From Tetrahymena elliotti 4EA (Eukaryota > Ciliophora > Oligohymenophorea > Hymenostomatida > Tetrahymenidae), in the NCBI GenBank assembly GCA_000231825.2, contig JH720346.1, forward strand, positions 1 through 20,566: a stretch of 20,566 bases of DNA. Reading direction: 5' to 3'. Position 1 is the stretch's first letter, and each line of letters opens with the position of its first letter. Shown here piece after piece: positions 19,410 to 20,566 of this stretch. A model generated the notes under the pieces. It was not told where the DNA came from, did not search any database, and saw only the letters and a list, made by a program, of their open reading frames with translations. The position numbers and the translations under genes were made by a program.

Positions 19410-20566
19410 ATGGACAATTAGATTAAGCAAGAGAACAGAATTATTTAAGATTTCCTCAAGAAAAACAAATATGAATATCAAAAAGTATTAGGTTAAGGGG
19501 ATTCCTGTTAAGTAGTTTAGGCATTTTCAGAAAAATCAAAGAGATTAGTAGCAATTAAAATTCTTAAGAAGATTAAGGGACAAAATATGATTGATTAAAA
19601 AGAATTTGAGAAAGAATTCTAGATTCTCTAAAAGCTTCAGAATCAGAGACATGTCTTGCAAATTTTTGAAAGAATTTAAGACGATAAACAAGGACTCTCT
19701 GGCATAGTTACAGAATTTTGCGATTGTAAATATTGATTATCCAAATAATTATCATTAATATTATGTAATTAATAATAGGCAATTTAACTAAAATATTTGA
19801 ATTAAATGACTTTGATTATAAATAAGTCTTGACTATGACTTACCAGTTATTGCAAGGTTTGCATGTACTCTAATAAAAGGGTCTCATTCATAGCGATATT
19901 AAGCCTGACAATATTTTATTCAGCAAACAAAAAAATTAATTCTTGATTTGTATATAAACTTCATTAAATAATACTAAAACTTAATAATACTTATTATTTA
20001 TAAAAAAGCTGATTATAGATTATCTTAGATAATTACAGATCCTTCTTCAGACAAAACTAATTCAGTAAAATAAATAAATAAAATTAATTAATAATCTTAT
20101 TTCTTTTGTAATAATATATTCACTTTCATGTATATTTTAATACAAGTAACAGTAATTAAAATTATTAGATAGAAATGAAATTTAATTAATAAATTTTTAA
20201 GGCTGATGTTTTCTCCATTGGACACATCTTAATTGAAGTTCTTCTAAAGAGAAGGCTTGAATCTACAGAATGGATGGGATTAAAATCTTAAAGCCTATTT
20301 AATGTAATTCCCTCCTTAAAAAACTCTGAGCATATTGAATTTGTCAATAAAATACTCTCTAAAATGGTAGAACCAAACAAAGATCTAAGACTTGAACCAA
20401 TAACTTTACTCTAGAATTTAAACTAATTTAATATCGATGAGAATTCTCTTAAGAAACTAAAATTAAAATAACAATTAAGACGAATTAAGATAACTAAAAT
20501 TAATGAAATAGTCAATGCAATAGATTTTGATATTTTAGATCTCAATTTTGGGTAAATTTTTGATTT
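19410..20566 (+). CDS. Protein kinase-like gene, 3' end outside the window, probable pseudokinase
   Basis: Four exons: 19410-19725, 19779-19949, 20009-20064, 20202 to the window end. Introns are 53, 59 and 137 nt, all GT-AG, with consistent phases (1, 1, 0). The glycine loop is LGQGDSCQVVQAF (residues 27-39, third Gly replaced by Cys). VAIKIL carries the ATP lysine K50, and the following helix EFEKEFQIL offers the partner Glu (E69). The catalytic loop is LIHSDIKPDNILF (HSD instead of HRD; D145, K147, N150 kept). The DFG position reads SDYRLSQ (D164 kept, Gly replaced by Arg). Only 17 residues then separate it from DVFSIGHILIEVL (helix F, D182); PKA has 35 between the same two Asp, so the activation segment including APE is absent. 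After the kinase lobe (VEPNKDLRLEP fits subdomain XI) the frame stays open to the edge. The closing residues NEIVNAIDFDILDLNFGQ could lead into LRRs, as in ciliate kinase-LRR proteins. Ser/Thr type by the loop K-P-D-N. Confidence 0.85.

Noticed and set aside
20065..20201. A hidden exon with the missing kinase activation segment in the third intron
   Set aside because: No frame in this stretch gives a GT..Y.APE-like sequence with splice sites.
1..20566. tRNA, rRNA, transposase or inverted terminal repeat elements
   Set aside because: No tRNA-like G+C-rich cloverleaf, no rRNA blocks, no transposase or reverse-transcriptase motifs and no C4A2-type telomere repeat were seen on either strand by eye.

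Overview
Organism and code. The window is very A+T-rich (about four fifths by eye). Its best genes read through only if TAA and TAG are glutamine and TGA is the sole stop. The clearest proof is one 814-codon frame at 9217-11661 that contains dozens of TAA/TAG codons and no TGA before its end. With small GT-AG introns, Asn/Gln-rich tails and genes in both orientations, this fits nuclear DNA of a Tetrahymena-like oligohymenophorean ciliate (genetic code 6). A search for standard-code ORFs finds almost nothing real here.

Layout. 357-2313 (+): remains of a membrane-protein gene, partly explained by small introns, partly broken. 2562-4677 (-): gene A, a leucine-rich-repeat (LRR) protein built from single-repeat exons. 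5231-7985 (+): a second long, unrecognised gene with coding blocks in all three frames. 9217-11661 (+): intact NRF-6-type membrane acyltransferase. 12018-13497 (-): a zinc-finger/coiled-coil pseudogene with several lesions. 14011-16973 (-): gene B, a second LRR gene with a start and stop. 17970-18022 (-): an orphan half LRR exon. 18416-18940 (-): a small one-TM hypothetical protein. 19410-20566 (+): a protein kinase gene with three introns that runs off the right edge.

Main observation. Genes A and B encode one LRR per exon. Sixteen of seventeen internal repeat exons are exactly 90 nt and the other is 78 nt. All have the same phase (one base of a split codon at the start, two at the end). They are separated by A+T-rich introns of about 107-318 nt. 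Any such exon can be added or lost without disturbing the frame, so the two genes look like products of exon-cassette duplication. Both end in the same kind of non-repeat exon carrying a K-M-(R/K)-(K/R)-L motif. I recall 90-bp LRR exons as a described feature of expanded Tetrahymena LRR families. The particular events here are a 12-nt in-frame deletion, an orphan half cassette and a very short candidate intron in the start exon of gene B.

Context. Expanded LRR and kinase families next to several decaying genes suggest a fast-evolving region such as a subtelomeric or pericentromeric germline segment; this is inference. The kinase reads like a pseudokinase: the DFG glycine is replaced and the APE segment is missing. 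Its sequence at the window edge could lead into LRRs, as in ciliate kinase-LRR proteins, but that part is outside the window.
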